From positions 2,542,001 through 2,606,000 of the forward strand of contig JAHQRK010000004.1 of NCBI GenBank assembly GCA_019828595.1: a stretch of 64,000 bases of DNA, read 5' to 3'. Under the pieces are notes generated by a model, which worked only from the letters and a program-made list of their open reading frames with translations, ran no database searches and was not told where the DNA came from. Origin of the DNA: Aphanomyces cochlioides (Eukaryota; Oomycota; Saprolegniomycetes; Saprolegniales; Verrucalvaceae). The position numbers and the translations under genes are program-made. Positions 1 to 9,926 of the stretch are shown one piece after another (position 1 is the stretch's first letter; each line of letters opens with the position of its first letter).

Positions 1-3000
1 TCGAAAGGTAAATCAGCATCCTTGATTCTGGCTGTAAACGGATGTTGACAAGTCGGGACATTAGGCAGTGGCGACCCTTGCCGAATGTCAAACGATCGAA
101 CAACTTTGTCGAAGATTCGTGTGAGTTGATTGTAAATGTCGGTTGTGCGGGGCAATGTGGCAAAGTCCATGACTCCGTCCTGGTTTAGACAAACTTGGGC
201 AGCTGGATTGTTCGACGACATTCGGTTCACGAACATGGTCTCTGTTGGCCAAGCACCATGTGGGGTCAGGAAATCCTTCAGGCATCTGAGACCATTTTTG
301 GCCCCGTGGCGGCACCAGAGACGCATGTCTTCATCTTTCACGACATTTGCTAACATCTTAGCAGAGCCGAAGTGCATTGCGTCGTAGGCTGTGAGCCATA
401 CCGGGAGGTTCAGTACCGTGTCGAGATTTGGAGGCACGCCGATTCGCTTACTCATGTCTGTGGCTGACCAATGTTTCCAAGTATCAAGCCACAGTGGATG
501 GAGCTCGCGAAGCAAAAGCCACTTGGAGCTTGCATTTGGGTAGTATGAAAGAAAATCGAATGGGTGACTGTCTCGGAATAACTGATGTATTGTGCGGCTA
601 AATTGTCGCTGTACAAGTTTCTTCCACACCAGGATTTCACCAGGAGAATCGGCAGACATAAAGAGCTGTAAACGAAGAAGGCGTTGTGTTCGCAGCCTCG
701 ATGCAATGTGGGGGATTCCCAGGCCTAAAGGCTTGTCGTACTGCCACCTTCTATGGATTGAGGGACGGTAACTCTCATCGAGCTGGGTCTTGCGGCAAAG
801 TATGAACTTGTTTAACATTTGTTGCCACGTAACGACCATAGCAGGAGGCACAGGTACAACGGCTGTTACATGCCACAACATAGATAGCAACATCGTGGAG
901 GCAATAAGCTTTCGGCCCTGCAATGTCCTTGCTCGTTTACCCCATAGTTGAAAGGACGAGATGAATTTGTCGTTGAGTTTTTGAAGTTGGGAGTCAGCCG
1001 AAAGTCGATGGCCAAAGAGAATACCAAGATATTTCGTACACTGACCAGTTGGTACGATATTGAGCAAACCATCTGCTTCGATGTCTTCTTGATCGAGATG
1101 GTCGTTGAGAACCAAGGTCATGCACTTGGAACGATTCAGACGGGCCCCTGAAGCCGTGCAAAACTCTTCCACAATTGCCATTTGCTCCACAGCAGATTGC
1201 AGCGAGTTTGATAACAACGTCGAGTCGTCGGCAAAGAATATACTCGTAATAACTGAGTCGTGGGGGAGAGCGATTCCAAGATGTGGGGACGCTCGGAGCA
1301 TCTCACCAAGAGGTTCTAGGTATAGGACGAACAGTAGGCATGATAAAGGACAGCCTTGTTTGACGCCTCGGGTAGGTCGGATCTTAGGGCCAAGCTCGCC
1401 ATTGAAGATGATCTGGACCAAAGGTGAGTCGTACAAAAGAGCTACCCACGCAATGAAACCATCACCAGTGTTGACTTCTCTCAGCACATCAAGCATGAAT
1501 TCTCGATCCACCATGTCGTACGCTTTCGAAAAGTCAAGGAATGTTGCATAGTAGTCGTGATCTTCGTTGGTGCAAAACGTTTGCAAAGTTTGCACAAGCA
1601 GGACGTGGTCATGCAGCCGTCGTCCTGGGACAAAGCCAGCTTGACTTGGGTGAATGAGATGAGGAGCTACTGTAGCCAGGCGATAAGCGAGGGCACGGGA
1701 TAGTATCTTCACCTCCACTGACATGAGTGCAATAGGTCGGTAGTTTCCAGGATCGCCTCGATCACCAGCTTTGAAGAGCAGAGCCACAGCACTACGCCTT
1801 TGTTGAAGGAGTAGTTTACCGTGGTGGTGAAGTTGGTAGTTGAAGACCCTGACCAGGATTTCGGAGAAAGCCTCGGGTGCTACTTGGAAGAAGGCCGCTG
1901 GCCATCCATCAGGACCAGGAGACTTGTTTGGACTCATTGTCTTGAGAGCACTACACAGCTCGGCTGCTGTGATAGGTCTGTCTAGCTCCTCGCGTTGCTC
2001 ATCGTTGAGTTTGCGGGAGATAAACCGTATGACAGCCCTCCGCCTCGCCCGGTTTAGCCGAGGTTGTTCGCCACGAGTGGTAGTCATTATTGCCTTCCAA
2101 TGGGCAGTGAATCTCTCTTTGATAGTGGTAGGATCAGACACGGGAATGCCATCGACGTTGACCGTCGTGATAGGAACCTTGAGTCCTTGTGGCCTTCGAA
2201 AGAAGTGGCTCGTACCGCGTTCGTTGACATTTGCATGAAAATCGAATTGCTGATCCATGCGGTATTGGCGATATTCGATTCTTGCGTTTTCCAGCGCCAA
2301 CCGAGTAGCATCAACGGCAGCCTCGTCGAGCAAGCCAGCTTCGTATGATCGTTGTGCAGATATATGTCTCAGTTTTAGGCTTTTGAGCTCGTGTTGCATG
2401 GATTGGAGGTGGTGGCGATGACATTGTTGTAAACGTCGTTTGATTCGCTTAAGCCACCCATACCAGACGGCTCCCATGTTTGTCGATTCGTCCGCACGCA
2501 TCTCAGAGAGGAGGTGTGATGCCTCTTCTCGTATGGCTTTGATGACGAGCGGGTCTTTGAGTAGCTCTCTCGGCAGCCTCCAGTAGCCACGGGTCGTGGG
2601 TGTATGACTTGTAGAGAGAACGACAGTGTGCTCCAAGTGATCTCCGGCAAAGCTGTTAGTGGCATATTTTGAGCTTTGGTAGGATTGGGCAACTAAATCT
2701 TGGTCAATGAACCAGTAGTCCAGACGATTGCTTCGTCCTGGACCGCTTGCCAGTCTTTCGTGAGGGTGGTGTAGGCGCCACGCGTCGATGACTCCTAGTT
2801 GTGACAGCCAGGCAAGACATTCGACTTTTCCAAAGGTGTGATCTTGCCGTGGTTTGGAAGCATCGAGGTGTTCGTTGACAGGAAGGTTAAAATCTCCCCC
2901 AACCAGGTGTACACTGTTAGCTTCAAAAGCGCGAGGGAGACTGTCAAAGAAACTAGCCCGATGTTGAGGGGTAACTGGCGCGTAAATGTTGTGGATGTAG

Positions 3001-3398
3001 ACTGGGGTTTCATCCCAGTACGTTTTGATCACAATATAACGGCCAGGGATATCGTGTTGTGATAAGTGCACCAGGCTTGAGAATCCAGGCATCGATTCGT
3101 GAAAGTATGATGCAACGCCACATCGACGGTTGTTCAAATTGTCCGTGCGGGTTGTTCGTAAGTCGTTGGTAAAAAGTTTGTACTTGCTAACACCCACTTC
3201 GTTGTCGAGGTGAGTGTGGAAAGTGTCAAGATGTTTTGCGTTGTTGAGTTTCGTTTCTTGAAAGAGAACAGCTTGTGTCGGTTTCCGAAGACGCCGTGCA
3301 ACAAGATGTCCGTTTTCTTTCAGCCCATTGAGGTTGCTCGTCGTCACTTCAAGTATGGGGAGCTTGACAAAATGACCAGCCGCGACCACTTTAGCCAC
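1..3398 (-). CDS. ORF2, APE endonuclease-reverse transcriptase (partial, runs off window)
   Basis: This is the polyprotein that nicks the tRNA gene and copies element RNA at the nick (target-primed reverse transcription). Seen in order from the N-terminus: an APE/exonuclease III-type endonuclease (residues ~15-260) with SNLNG at ~21-25, QETK with Glu ~48, NIYAPV with Tyr ~139, GGDFN ~167-171, RLDY with Asp ~227 and GDH ~252-254; then an RT with palm block DFSKAYDMVD, block RGVKQGCPLS and catalytic FFADD near residue 722. The frame stays open to base 1. It overlaps the end of ORF1 by 8 nt in the +1 frame. No in-frame ATG lies between the upstream TAG and the endonuclease, so 3398 (a GTG) marks where homology begins rather than a proven start. 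Family 2 has a true ATG at the equivalent place. Confidence 0.9.
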   Translation of the reverse strand, partial: MAKVVAAGHFVKLPILEVTTSNLNGLKENGHLVARRLRKPTQAVLFQETKLNNAKHLDTFHTHLDNEVGVSKYKLFTNDLRTTRTDNLNNRRCGVASYFHESMPGFSSLVHLSQHDIPGRYIVIKTYWDETPVYIHNIYAPVTPQHRASFFDSLPRAFEANSVHLVGGDFNLPVNEHLDASKPRQDHTFGKVECLAWLSQLGVIDAWRLHHPHERLASGPGRSNRLDYWFIDQDLVAQSYQSSKYATNSFAGDHLEHTVVLSTSHTPTTRGYWRLPRELLKDPLVIKAIREEASHLLSEMRADESTNMGAVWYGWLKRIKRRLQQCHRHHLQSMQHELKSLKLRHISAQRSYEAGLLDEAAVDATRLALENARIEYRQYRMDQQFDFHANVNERGTSHFFRRPQGLKVPITTVNVDGIPVSDPTTIKERFTAHWKAIMTTTRGEQPRLNRARRRAVIRFISRKLNDEQREELDRPITAAELCSALKTMSPNKSPGPDGWPAAFFQVAPEAFSEILVRVFNYQLHHHGKLLLQQRRSAVALLFKAGDRGDPGNYRPIALMSVEVKILSRALAYRLATVAPHLIHPSQAGFVPGRRLHDHVLLVQTLQTFCTNEDHDYYATFLDFSKAYDMVDREFMLDVLREVNTGDGFIAWVALLYDSPLVQIIFNGELGPKIRPTRGVKQGCPLSCLLFVLYLEPLGEMLRASPHLGIALPHDSVITSIFFADDSTLLSNSLQSAVEQMAIVEEFCTASGARLNRSKCMTLVLNDHLDQEDIEADGLLNIVPTGQCTKYLGILFGHRLSADSQLQKLNDKFISSFQLWGKRARTLQGRKLIASTMLLSMLWHVTAVVPVPPAMVVTWQQMLNKFILCRKTQLDESYRPSIHRRWQYDKPLGLGIPHIASRLRTQRLLRLQLFMSADSPGEILVWKKLVQRQFSRTIHQLFRDSHPFDFLSYYPNASSKWLLLRELHPLWLDTWKHWSATDMSKRIGVPPNLDTVLNLPVWLTAYDAMHFGSAKMLANVVKDEDMRLWCRHGAKNGLRCLKDFLTPHGAWPTETMFVNRMSSNNPAAQVCLNQDGVMDFATLPRTTDIYNQLTRIFDKVVRSFDIRQGSPLPNVPTCQHPFTARIKDADLPF

Positions 3399-5856
3399 GG
3401 GAAGCGATCGTTGTGAGATCCGCTAGGTCGCCGTGAATTAAAGTAGGTTCGCTTGGGTGAAACATGACTTGATTGTGGAGAGTGATATCCAAATCGTTGC
3501 TTTCGTGTAGTTGAAGGATTTTTGTCATGATGTGACACATCGATTCTCCGTCGCCAGTGTACATGAATTCCATTCTGTTCCATATGTGGAGGCCAAGGTC
3601 GGTGTACATCAGGAGTGACATGAGCGTTTCGGAGGATAGACTGCGTTTACCAAGGCGAGAGGGTAACGCTGTCACTGGACTTTTTGTTGAGGCCAAAATT
3701 GCCGCATCGCTATTGAAATATAGTGGAGCATGAACTGCCATCAATACTTCTGCAATGGCCAGCACTTCTTCGACTTCAACTCTGTTGAGGACGATGTCAT
3801 CATCGGTGATGATTGCCTCGATGAGTGGGAGGTTGTTGACCATCTTCTGGTCACTGAACACCGAGATCACGTGGTCGTGAGTGATTGGAGTGCCGAATGT
3901 TGCCTCGTAGAGCTGACCAAAAGATTTTGTGCCACCACCAGACGCTCTTAGCCAACGATTAAGCAGTCGAAGACGAACAAAGTATTCGAAGCTGTCACGA
4001 TTGGAGACAAAAATTTGGTGCAGTTGCAGTCCAAATTCGATTGGCGCACGTTCTAGATGGATGCAGATCGTGTCAACACGCCCGTCCGTAATCAATTTCA
4101 ATAAGTTGAAGGAATCGTGCGCTAACGCTTCCTTAACTTGGGCCGGGATATGTTGTGGTGCGTTTTGAGCCTTGGTGTCAAGGTCGTTGAGCTCGGCAAG
4201 TATGGCATCGAGAGACTTCTCAAACCTTTGGATTGAGCCCTCGTGGGGTTTGATCCCGCTAATGAACTCTTCAGCGGCAACGTGCACCTTGTCACCAGAT
4301 TTGAGTGTCAGCTTTGGAACAATTACTTTGACAGTGGTGTTGCCAACTGTCGTTTCGTGTTCCTCGGGCTCAACATTAGCGCGTTCGTCCAGAGCCGCAA
4401 ACATGTTCGGGGAGATCCAAGGACGATCAGGAGCTGGGATTGAGCCAGCGGAGATTGGGGTTTTCTTTCTTTTGCCTGTAGTTTGAACTTCAGTCCATTC
4501 CTTGTTGCTGTCTCGGGTCGTTTTCTGCCGTTTGGCAGTGGATGTCGAGACAGCGGCGTCTCCCCGTGGGCGGTGAGGGGTTGCGTGAAGTCCATGTTGG
4601 GTGGCGATTACATCGAGGTCAAGGCGCGCGAGCTTCTTGTCACGGTAAAACCATCCTTGACCAAACACGCGGAGGCACCGACCCTTGAAAATGAATTCTT
4701 CAATTGATCGACCGTCATTGTGCATAGATTCGGGTATAGCTGTCCCTTCAAAATACAAGCGATAACGAGAGCTAGCCAAGCCAGTCGTCGAGGAAACTGT
4801 GGAGTATGAGCCCCACAAAAAGCGCGGCTCAAGCTTTGACATGATGCTGAACATGAGACGTTCTTCATCCTGTCCTTGGAGACCAGATGGGATATCGATG
4901 AAATATCCATCAAGTATATGGGGCTCTGTCATGACAAATCTCTGAGAGCTGCCATCCTTTGCCACTTGGATCTTGAGAGAGACTCCACGCAGCTTTTTAA
5001 GAGCATCTTCAGAGGCTATGCCCCACTTGAGAAGACGATTGGAGACATCTTTCTCGCACTTGATGACATCGACAAATGCATCGTCCAAATCAAGCGCTTG
5101 GTTGTCAAACAATAGAGATGTCATTGCCTTGGAGATGTCGATGTATTTGGTGTATTGGCCAGTGGACATTTGTAGCCAGCCAACAACATCTCTGGGGGAA
5201 TGTTTTTGGATGGGCAAAGTGTCGTCAAACGTGAGAGATCCTGTCGCGCGTTTTTGCAACAAGGACGCCAGCTCGGCCATAGTTGGTCGATAATGGCCGA
5301 CGTCACTGTTCCGCTGAGCCTTGGCAGATTTAGCTCTCTGCTTGGCTTGGAATTCCCACACGCATTCGTTTGGCTTTTTGGTCGAGGTGTTCGACTCGGG
5401 TGGTATTGGCACGGAGCGTGTTGTAGCAGGAGGCGAGGCATCGATTTGAGCTTCAGGCTCCATTTCCACATCAACATTGGTGTCGCGAATCGATTGGTCT
5501 TCAGAGCGCGGCTCCAGCTCAGTGGCTTGAGTAATCGGTGGGGTATGTGGTTGGTTGTTGTTGGAGATATCCTCTATGTCTTCATCAGGCATCGGAGAAA
5601 CATTATCCTTGTTGACAGTTTTGTCGCTGGTACGAGCGCTTGGTAATGGCACGCGACCACCGAGTGTAGCAAGACGTATGGGCGGTTGAGCAGCAGGCGG
5701 AGTTTTGTCGATGATTGAGTCAGGTTCATCGTCATCATCATCGTCAACAATCACCTCCATGATACTAGAAGCGTCCGAGGTATTGCGAAAGGGAGAGGCA
5801 GAAAAAGCTGAGGGCTTGTGTGCATGAGCACGGCTGGAAGAGCGGGTAGTCGCCAT
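3391..5856 (-). CDS. ORF1 protein of family 1 retrotransposon (821 aa)
   Basis: This is the presumed RNA-binding/RNP protein of the element. It starts at the ATG at 5856, 51 nt inside the element's 5' end, and is the first large frame. Residues 1-160 are low-complexity and acidic, with a run of six Asp at ~38-43. A conserved core begins near VWEFQAKQR (~165) and continues to a strand-rich segment RCLRVFGQGWFYRDKK (~390-405). Two basic clusters, KRQKTTR (~442) and GKRKKTP (~463), look like nuclear localisation signals. The C-terminal ~340 residues are conserved with the family 2 ORF1. I see no CCHC knuckle. An RRM-like fold is possible for the core but cannot be settled by eye. The product is essentially the same as in copy C; I noticed one substitution, Ile versus Phe in the KVxVPK segment. 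Confidence 0.85.
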   Translation of the reverse strand: MATTRSSSRAHAHKPSAFSASPFRNTSDASSIMEVIVDDDDDDEPDSIIDKTPPAAQPPIRLATLGGRVPLPSARTSDKTVNKDNVSPMPDEDIEDISNNNQPHTPPITQATELEPRSEDQSIRDTNVDVEMEPEAQIDASPPATTRSVPIPPESNTSTKKPNECVWEFQAKQRAKSAKAQRNSDVGHYRPTMAELASLLQKRATGSLTFDDTLPIQKHSPRDVVGWLQMSTGQYTKYIDISKAMTSLLFDNQALDLDDAFVDVIKCEKDVSNRLLKWGIASEDALKKLRGVSLKIQVAKDGSSQRFVMTEPHILDGYFIDIPSGLQGQDEERLMFSIMSKLEPRFLWGSYSTVSSTTGLASSRYRLYFEGTAIPESMHNDGRSIEEFIFKGRCLRVFGQGWFYRDKKLARLDLDVIATQHGLHATPHRPRGDAAVSTSTAKRQKTTRDSNKEWTEVQTTGKRKKTPISAGSIPAPDRPWISPNMFAALDERANVEPEEHETTVGNTTVKVIVPKLTLKSGDKVHVAAEEFISGIKPHEGSIQRFEKSLDAILAELNDLDTKAQNAPQHIPAQVKEALAHDSFNLLKLITDGRVDTICIHLERAPIEFGLQLHQIFVSNRDSFEYFVRLRLLNRWLRASGGGTKSFGQLYEATFGTPITHDHVISVFSDQKMVNNLPLIEAIITDDDIVLNRVEVEEVLAIAEVLMAVHAPLYFNSDAAILASTKSPVTALPSRLGKRSLSSETLMSLLMYTDLGLHIWNRMEFMYTGDGESMCHIMTKILQLHESNDLDITLHNQVMFHPSEPTLIHGDLADLTTIASRG

Positions 5857-5907
5857 GTTGTCAGTTTTGGACAGTGGTACTGCGGGGTAGCTGGCAAATT
5901 GGAAACT
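5857..5907 (-). promoter_or_regulatory. 5' UTR / 5' terminus of element A
   Basis: A 51-nt leader separates the tRNA gene from the ORF1 ATG. Its first 35 nt, read on the minus strand from AGTTTCCAATTTGCC, are identical in copies C and D although the downstream ORF1 N-termini differ strongly between families. Selection on this terminus is likely, for transcription start, RNP packaging or second-strand priming. Which of these applies is unknown. Confidence 0.6.
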
Positions 5908-5914
5908 GCCCGTC

Positions 5915-5926
5915 TAGCTCAGTCGG
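5915..5926 (+). promoter_or_regulatory. Pol III A box (exemplar)
   Basis: TAGCTCAGTCGG at tRNA positions 8-19 fits the A-box consensus. All visible retrotransposon 3' junctions cut this box after TAGCTCA, so the stubs cannot direct tRNA transcription. The same box is present in every intact copy. Confidence 0.9.
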
Positions 5927-5958
5927 TAGAGCGCAAGGCTCTTAACCTTGTGGTCGTG

Positions 5959-5969
5959 GGTTCGAGCCC
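5959..5969 (+). promoter_or_regulatory. Pol III B box (exemplar)
   Basis: GGTTCGAGCCC in the T arm fits the B-box consensus GGTTCGANTCC with one difference near the end. It is present in all 39 tRNA copies, including the D-loop variant at 22494. Confidence 0.9.
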
Positions 5970-5984
5970 CACGGTGGGCGCTTC

Positions 5985-5997
5985 TTTTGCTCTTTTT
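5985..5997 (+). terminator. Pol III terminator (exemplar, T4 then T5)
   Basis: TTTT begins 5 nt after the tRNA and a TTTTT follows 4 nt later, a main plus back-up arrangement. It is conserved in the other units except the unit at 44933, where the second run is one T shorter. Confidence 0.85.
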
Positions 5998-6110
5998 GGG
6001 TCCCAGACATACATTCCTCTCACACACAATCCCCACTTTTTAAAACACTTGATCCCTCCAACTGCAGCTTCTTTGTCTGACAATACCTCCGTCCTTCCAA
6101 GCCTTCACTC

Positions 6111-6127
6111 CACGACTATGTGATATG
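6111..6127 (+). repeat. 17-bp repeat locus (one copy in this unit)
   Basis: The unit gactatgtgatatggtc occurs once here and 2, 3 or 4 times at the same place in other units, giving unit lengths 996, 1013, 1030 and 1047. It is the most variable site of the spacer. Confidence 0.85.
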
Positions 6128-6903
6128 GTCGACTATGTGATGGAGTGGTCTACACAATACCGTCGAGGATGTGATGACGGTCGAAAACATGATACCGTCG
6201 AGTCTGGGATATAGTGCGTGTGAGTCCACGAAGTTCACGGTGCAATGGCATACGTCATTTTGTGCAGCGCGTGAGACGGTCGAGTCTGTGAGACGGTGGA
6301 AAAGTGTGAAAACGTATAGTCAGTCTGTGAGGCAGTGACGTATGTGACGAGGTCGGATAAATGGCGGAGTTTGTGCCACTGTAGAATATGTGATTCAGTG
6401 CTGCATGTGAAGAGATGGAATGCGTGATACGTGACTCGGTGGCGCCACGGATAAGTTGGCGTATGCGATATCGTGGCGTCTACGATGCGGTAGAGTGTGT
6501 GGTGGAGTAGACTTTGTGAGTGGAATATATGTTGTGTATGATGGCGTGATGTCTGTGACGCAGTGGAGTATGTGATGCAGTGGACAATGTGATGCGAGGT
6601 TGATACGTTGGAGTCCTTGGTGGATATATGTGCCTTCCTAGGCAGGTTGGGAAGCTGTCGAGTTGAACAACCGTAGGACTTGGTATAGAACGTGTGTAAT
6701 GCATGGCGTCGTCATCGAATGGAATGGTTGTGGTGGAAAAGTAAGTTGTGATGTGTGTCGTTTGTCTGTGAGCATGATTTGGTGCGTGGTATGAGTTGGT
6801 GAATACTTTTGTGTCGGAGGTCGGTACTGAGTGTCCCCTGCGTTTTGAGTGTGACAGTGTTCTGGAGTGTGTTGTATGTATGGAGTGTGTATGTCGTCAG
6901 GAA

Positions 6904-6976
6904 GCCCGTCTAGCTCAGTCGGTAGAGCGCAAGGCTCTTAACCTTGTGGTCGTGGGTTCGAGCCCCACGGTGGGCG
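6904..6976 (+). tRNA. trnK-CUU: tRNA-Lys(CTT)
   Basis: Identical 73-nt copy. Spacing to the next gene is 997 bp because of one extra T near 7011 (acatacatttcc). Confidence 0.97.
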
Positions 6977-7900
6977 CTTCTTTTGCTCTTTTTGGGTCCC
7001 AGACATACATTTCCTCTCACACACAATCCCCACTTTTTAAAACACTTGATCCCTCCAACTGCAGCTTCTTTGTCTGACAATACCTCCGTCCTTCCAAGCC
7101 TTCACTCCACGACTATGTGATATGGTCGACTATGTGATGGAGTGGTCTACACAATACCGTCGAGGATGTGATGACGGTCGAAAACATGATACCGTCGAGT
7201 CTGGGATATAGTGCGTGTGAGTCCACGAAGTTCACGGTGCAATGGCATACGTCATTTTGTGCAGCGCGTGAGACGGTCGAGTCTGTGAGACGGTGGAAAA
7301 GTGTGAAAACGTATAGTCAGTCTGTGAGGCAGTGACGTATGTGACGAGGTCGGATAAATGGCGGAGTTTGTGCCACTGTAGAATATGTGATTCAGTGCTG
7401 CATGTGAAGAGATGGAATGCGTGATACGTGACTCGGTGGCGCCACGGATAAGTTGGCGTATGCGATATCGTGGCGTCTACGATGCGGTAGAGTGTGTGGT
7501 GGAGTAGACTTTGTGAGTGGAATATATGTTGTGTATGATGGCGTGATGTCTGTGACGCAGTGGAGTATGTGATGCAGTGGACAATGTGATGCGAGGTTGA
7601 TACGTTGGAGTCCTTGGTGGATATATGTGCCTTCCTAGGCAGGTTGGGAAGCTGTCGAGTTGAACAACCGTAGGACTTGGTATAGAACGTGTGTAATGCA
7701 TGGCGTCGTCATCGAATGGAATGGTTGTGGTGGAAAAGTAAGTTGTGATGTGTGTCGTTTGTCTGTGAGCATGATTTGGTGCGTGGTATGAGTTGGTGAA
7801 TACTTTTGTGTCGGAGGTCGGTACTGAGTGTCCCCTGCGTTTTGAGTGTGACAGTGTTCTGGAGTGTGTTGTATGTATGGAGTGTGTATGTCGTCAGGAA

Positions 7901-7973
7901 GCCCGTCTAGCTCAGTCGGTAGAGCGCAAGGCTCTTAACCTTGTGGTCGTGGGTTCGAGCCCCACGGTGGGCG
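7901..7973 (+). tRNA. trnK-CUU: tRNA-Lys(CTT)
   Basis: Identical copy. Spacing 1013 bp (two 17-bp copies). The spacer carries the C variant of the tcattt[T/C]gtg site near 8271. Confidence 0.97.
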
Positions 7974-8913
7974 CTTCTTTTGCTCTTTTTGGGTCCCAGA
8001 CATACATTCCTCTCACACACAATCCCCACTTTTTAAAACACTTGATCCCTCCAACTGCAGCTTCTTTGTCTGACAATACCTCCGTCCTTCCAAGCCTTCA
8101 CTCCACGACTATGTGATATGGTCGACTATGTGATATGGTCGACTATGTGATGGAGTGGTCTACACAATACCGTCGAGGATGTGATGACGGTCGAAAACAT
8201 GATACCGTCGAGTCTGGGATATAGTGCGTGTGAGTCCACGAAGTTCACGGTGCAATGGCATACGTCATTTCGTGCAGCGCGTGAGACGGTCGAGTCTGTG
8301 AGACGGTGGAAAAGTGTGAAAACGTATAGTCAGTCTGTGAGGCAGTGACGTATGTGACGAGGTCGGATAAATGGCGGAGTTTGTGCCACTGTAGAATATG
8401 TGATTCAGTGCTGCATGTGAAGAGATGGAATGCGTGATACGTGACTCGGTGGCGCCACGGATAAGTTGGCGTATGCGATATCGTGGCGTCTACGATGCGG
8501 TAGAGTGTGTGGTGGAGTAGACTTTGTGAGTGGAATATATGTTGTGTATGATGGCGTGATGTCTGTGACGCAGTGGAGTATGTGATGCAGTGGACAATGT
8601 GATGCGAGGTTGATACGTTGGAGTCCTTGGTGGATATATGTGCCTTCCTAGGCAGGTTGGGAAGCTGTCGAGTTGAACAACCGTAGGACTTGGTATAGAA
8701 CGTGTGTAATGCATGGCGTCGTCATCGAATGGAATGGTTGTGGTGGAAAAGTAAGTTGTGATGTGTGTCGTTTGTCTGTGAGCATGATTTGGTGCGTGGT
8801 ATGAGTTGGTGAATACTTTTGTGTCGGAGGTCGGTACTGAGTGTCCCCTGCGTTTTGAGTGTGACAGTGTTCTGGAGTGTGTTGTATGTATGGAGTGTGT
8901 ATGTCGTCAGGAA

Positions 8914-8986
8914 GCCCGTCTAGCTCAGTCGGTAGAGCGCAAGGCTCTTAACCTTGTGGTCGTGGGTTCGAGCCCCACGGTGGGCG
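8914..8986 (+). tRNA. trnK-CUU: tRNA-Lys(CTT)
   Basis: Identical copy. Spacing 1013 bp (two 17-bp copies), T variant. Confidence 0.97.
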
Positions 8987-9926
8987 CTTCTTTTGCTCTT
9001 TTTGGGTCCCAGACATACATTCCTCTCACACACAATCCCCACTTTTTAAAACACTTGATCCCTCCAACTGCAGCTTCTTTGTCTGACAATACCTCCGTCC
9101 TTCCAAGCCTTCACTCCACGACTATGTGATATGGTCGACTATGTGATATGGTCGACTATGTGATGGAGTGGTCTACACAATACCGTCGAGGATGTGATGA
9201 CGGTCGAAAACATGATACCGTCGAGTCTGGGATATAGTGCGTGTGAGTCCACGAAGTTCACGGTGCAATGGCATACGTCATTTTGTGCAGCGCGTGAGAC
9301 GGTCGAGTCTGTGAGACGGTGGAAAAGTGTGAAAACGTATAGTCAGTCTGTGAGGCAGTGACGTATGTGACGAGGTCGGATAAATGGCGGAGTTTGTGCC
9401 ACTGTAGAATATGTGATTCAGTGCTGCATGTGAAGAGATGGAATGCGTGATACGTGACTCGGTGGCGCCACGGATAAGTTGGCGTATGCGATATCGTGGC
9501 GTCTACGATGCGGTAGAGTGTGTGGTGGAGTAGACTTTGTGAGTGGAATATATGTTGTGTATGATGGCGTGATGTCTGTGACGCAGTGGAGTATGTGATG
9601 CAGTGGACAATGTGATGCGAGGTTGATACGTTGGAGTCCTTGGTGGATATATGTGCCTTCCTAGGCAGGTTGGGAAGCTGTCGAGTTGAACAACCGTAGG
9701 ACTTGGTATAGAACGTGTGTAATGCATGGCGTCGTCATCGAATGGAATGGTTGTGGTGGAAAAGTAAGTTGTGATGTGTGTCGTTTGTCTGTGAGCATGA
9801 TTTGGTGCGTGGTATGAGTTGGTGAATACTTTTGTGTCGGAGGTCGGTACTGAGTGTCCCCTGCGTTTTGAGTGTGACAGTGTTCTGGAGTGTGTTGTAT
9901 GTATGGAGTGTGTATGTCGTCAGGAA

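Larger units (their letters stand above)
1..5907 (-). mobile_element. tRNA-Lys-targeted non-LTR retrotransposon, family 1, copy A (3' part outside window)
   Basis: The element reads on the minus strand, with its 5' end at 5907 directly against the first base of an intact tRNA-Lys gene at 5908. It is collinear with copy C (51008-59137). Window base 1 corresponds to copy C base 53232, so about 2.2 kb of the 3' end lies to the left. It contains complete ORF1 and the first ~1130 codons of ORF2. Compared with copy C there is one indel, a G-run of five here and four in C, plus scattered substitutions. In this copy the RT frame is unbroken. With both visible frames open, A is the best candidate in the window for a functional element. 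Its 3' junction cannot be seen. Confidence 0.93.
5908..5980 (+). tRNA. trnK-CUU: tRNA-Lys(CTT)
   Basis: The 73-nt cloverleaf folds fully. The acceptor GCCCGTC pairs with GGTGGGC (two G-T pairs). The D arm is GCTC/GAGC, the anticodon stem CAAGG/CCTTG has loop CTCTTAA (anticodon CTT at 5941-5943, reads AAG), the variable loop is TGGTC, and the T arm is GTGGG-TTCGAGC-CCCAC. The discriminator is G, with no intron and no encoded CCA. The gene starts at the very next base after the 5' end of element A. Spacing to the next gene is 996 bp, with a single 17-bp repeat copy. Confidence 0.98.
5981..6903. repeat. Array spacer (exemplar): degenerate ~17-bp minisatellite
   Basis: The first ~125 bp after the tRNA (C/T-rich, terminators) look unique. 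From about 6110 to 6610 the spacer divides into blocks of mostly 17-18 bp with the loose consensus GTNGANTATGTGATNNA, e.g. gtcgactatgtgatgga, gtcgaggatgtgatgac, gtggcgtctacgatgcg, gtggagtatgtgatgca. The last ~290 bp before the next tRNA are G/T-rich with weaker repetition. No protein gene is credible here. The frames open on either strand are copies of repeat sequence and of the tRNA itself. Confidence 0.75.

Noticed and set aside
1105..1551. Plus-strand frames inside the elements (for example 1105-1551, 11829-12332, 52375-52605)
   Set aside because: They are shadows of the minus-strand ORF2/ORF3 coding sequence with no recognisable domains.
6480..6704. Minus-strand frames of 74-150 aa (beginning MHYTRSIPS) in the spacers
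   Set aside because: They lie in degenerate minisatellite, change length and frame with 9-, 17- and 1-bp indels, and show no domain or codon conservation beyond DNA identity.
6796..7077. Plus-strand frames of 93-107 aa recurring in the units, spanning the tRNA
   Set aside because: They are translations of spacer plus the tRNA itself and are repeated because the DNA is repeated; tRNA structure explains the conservation.
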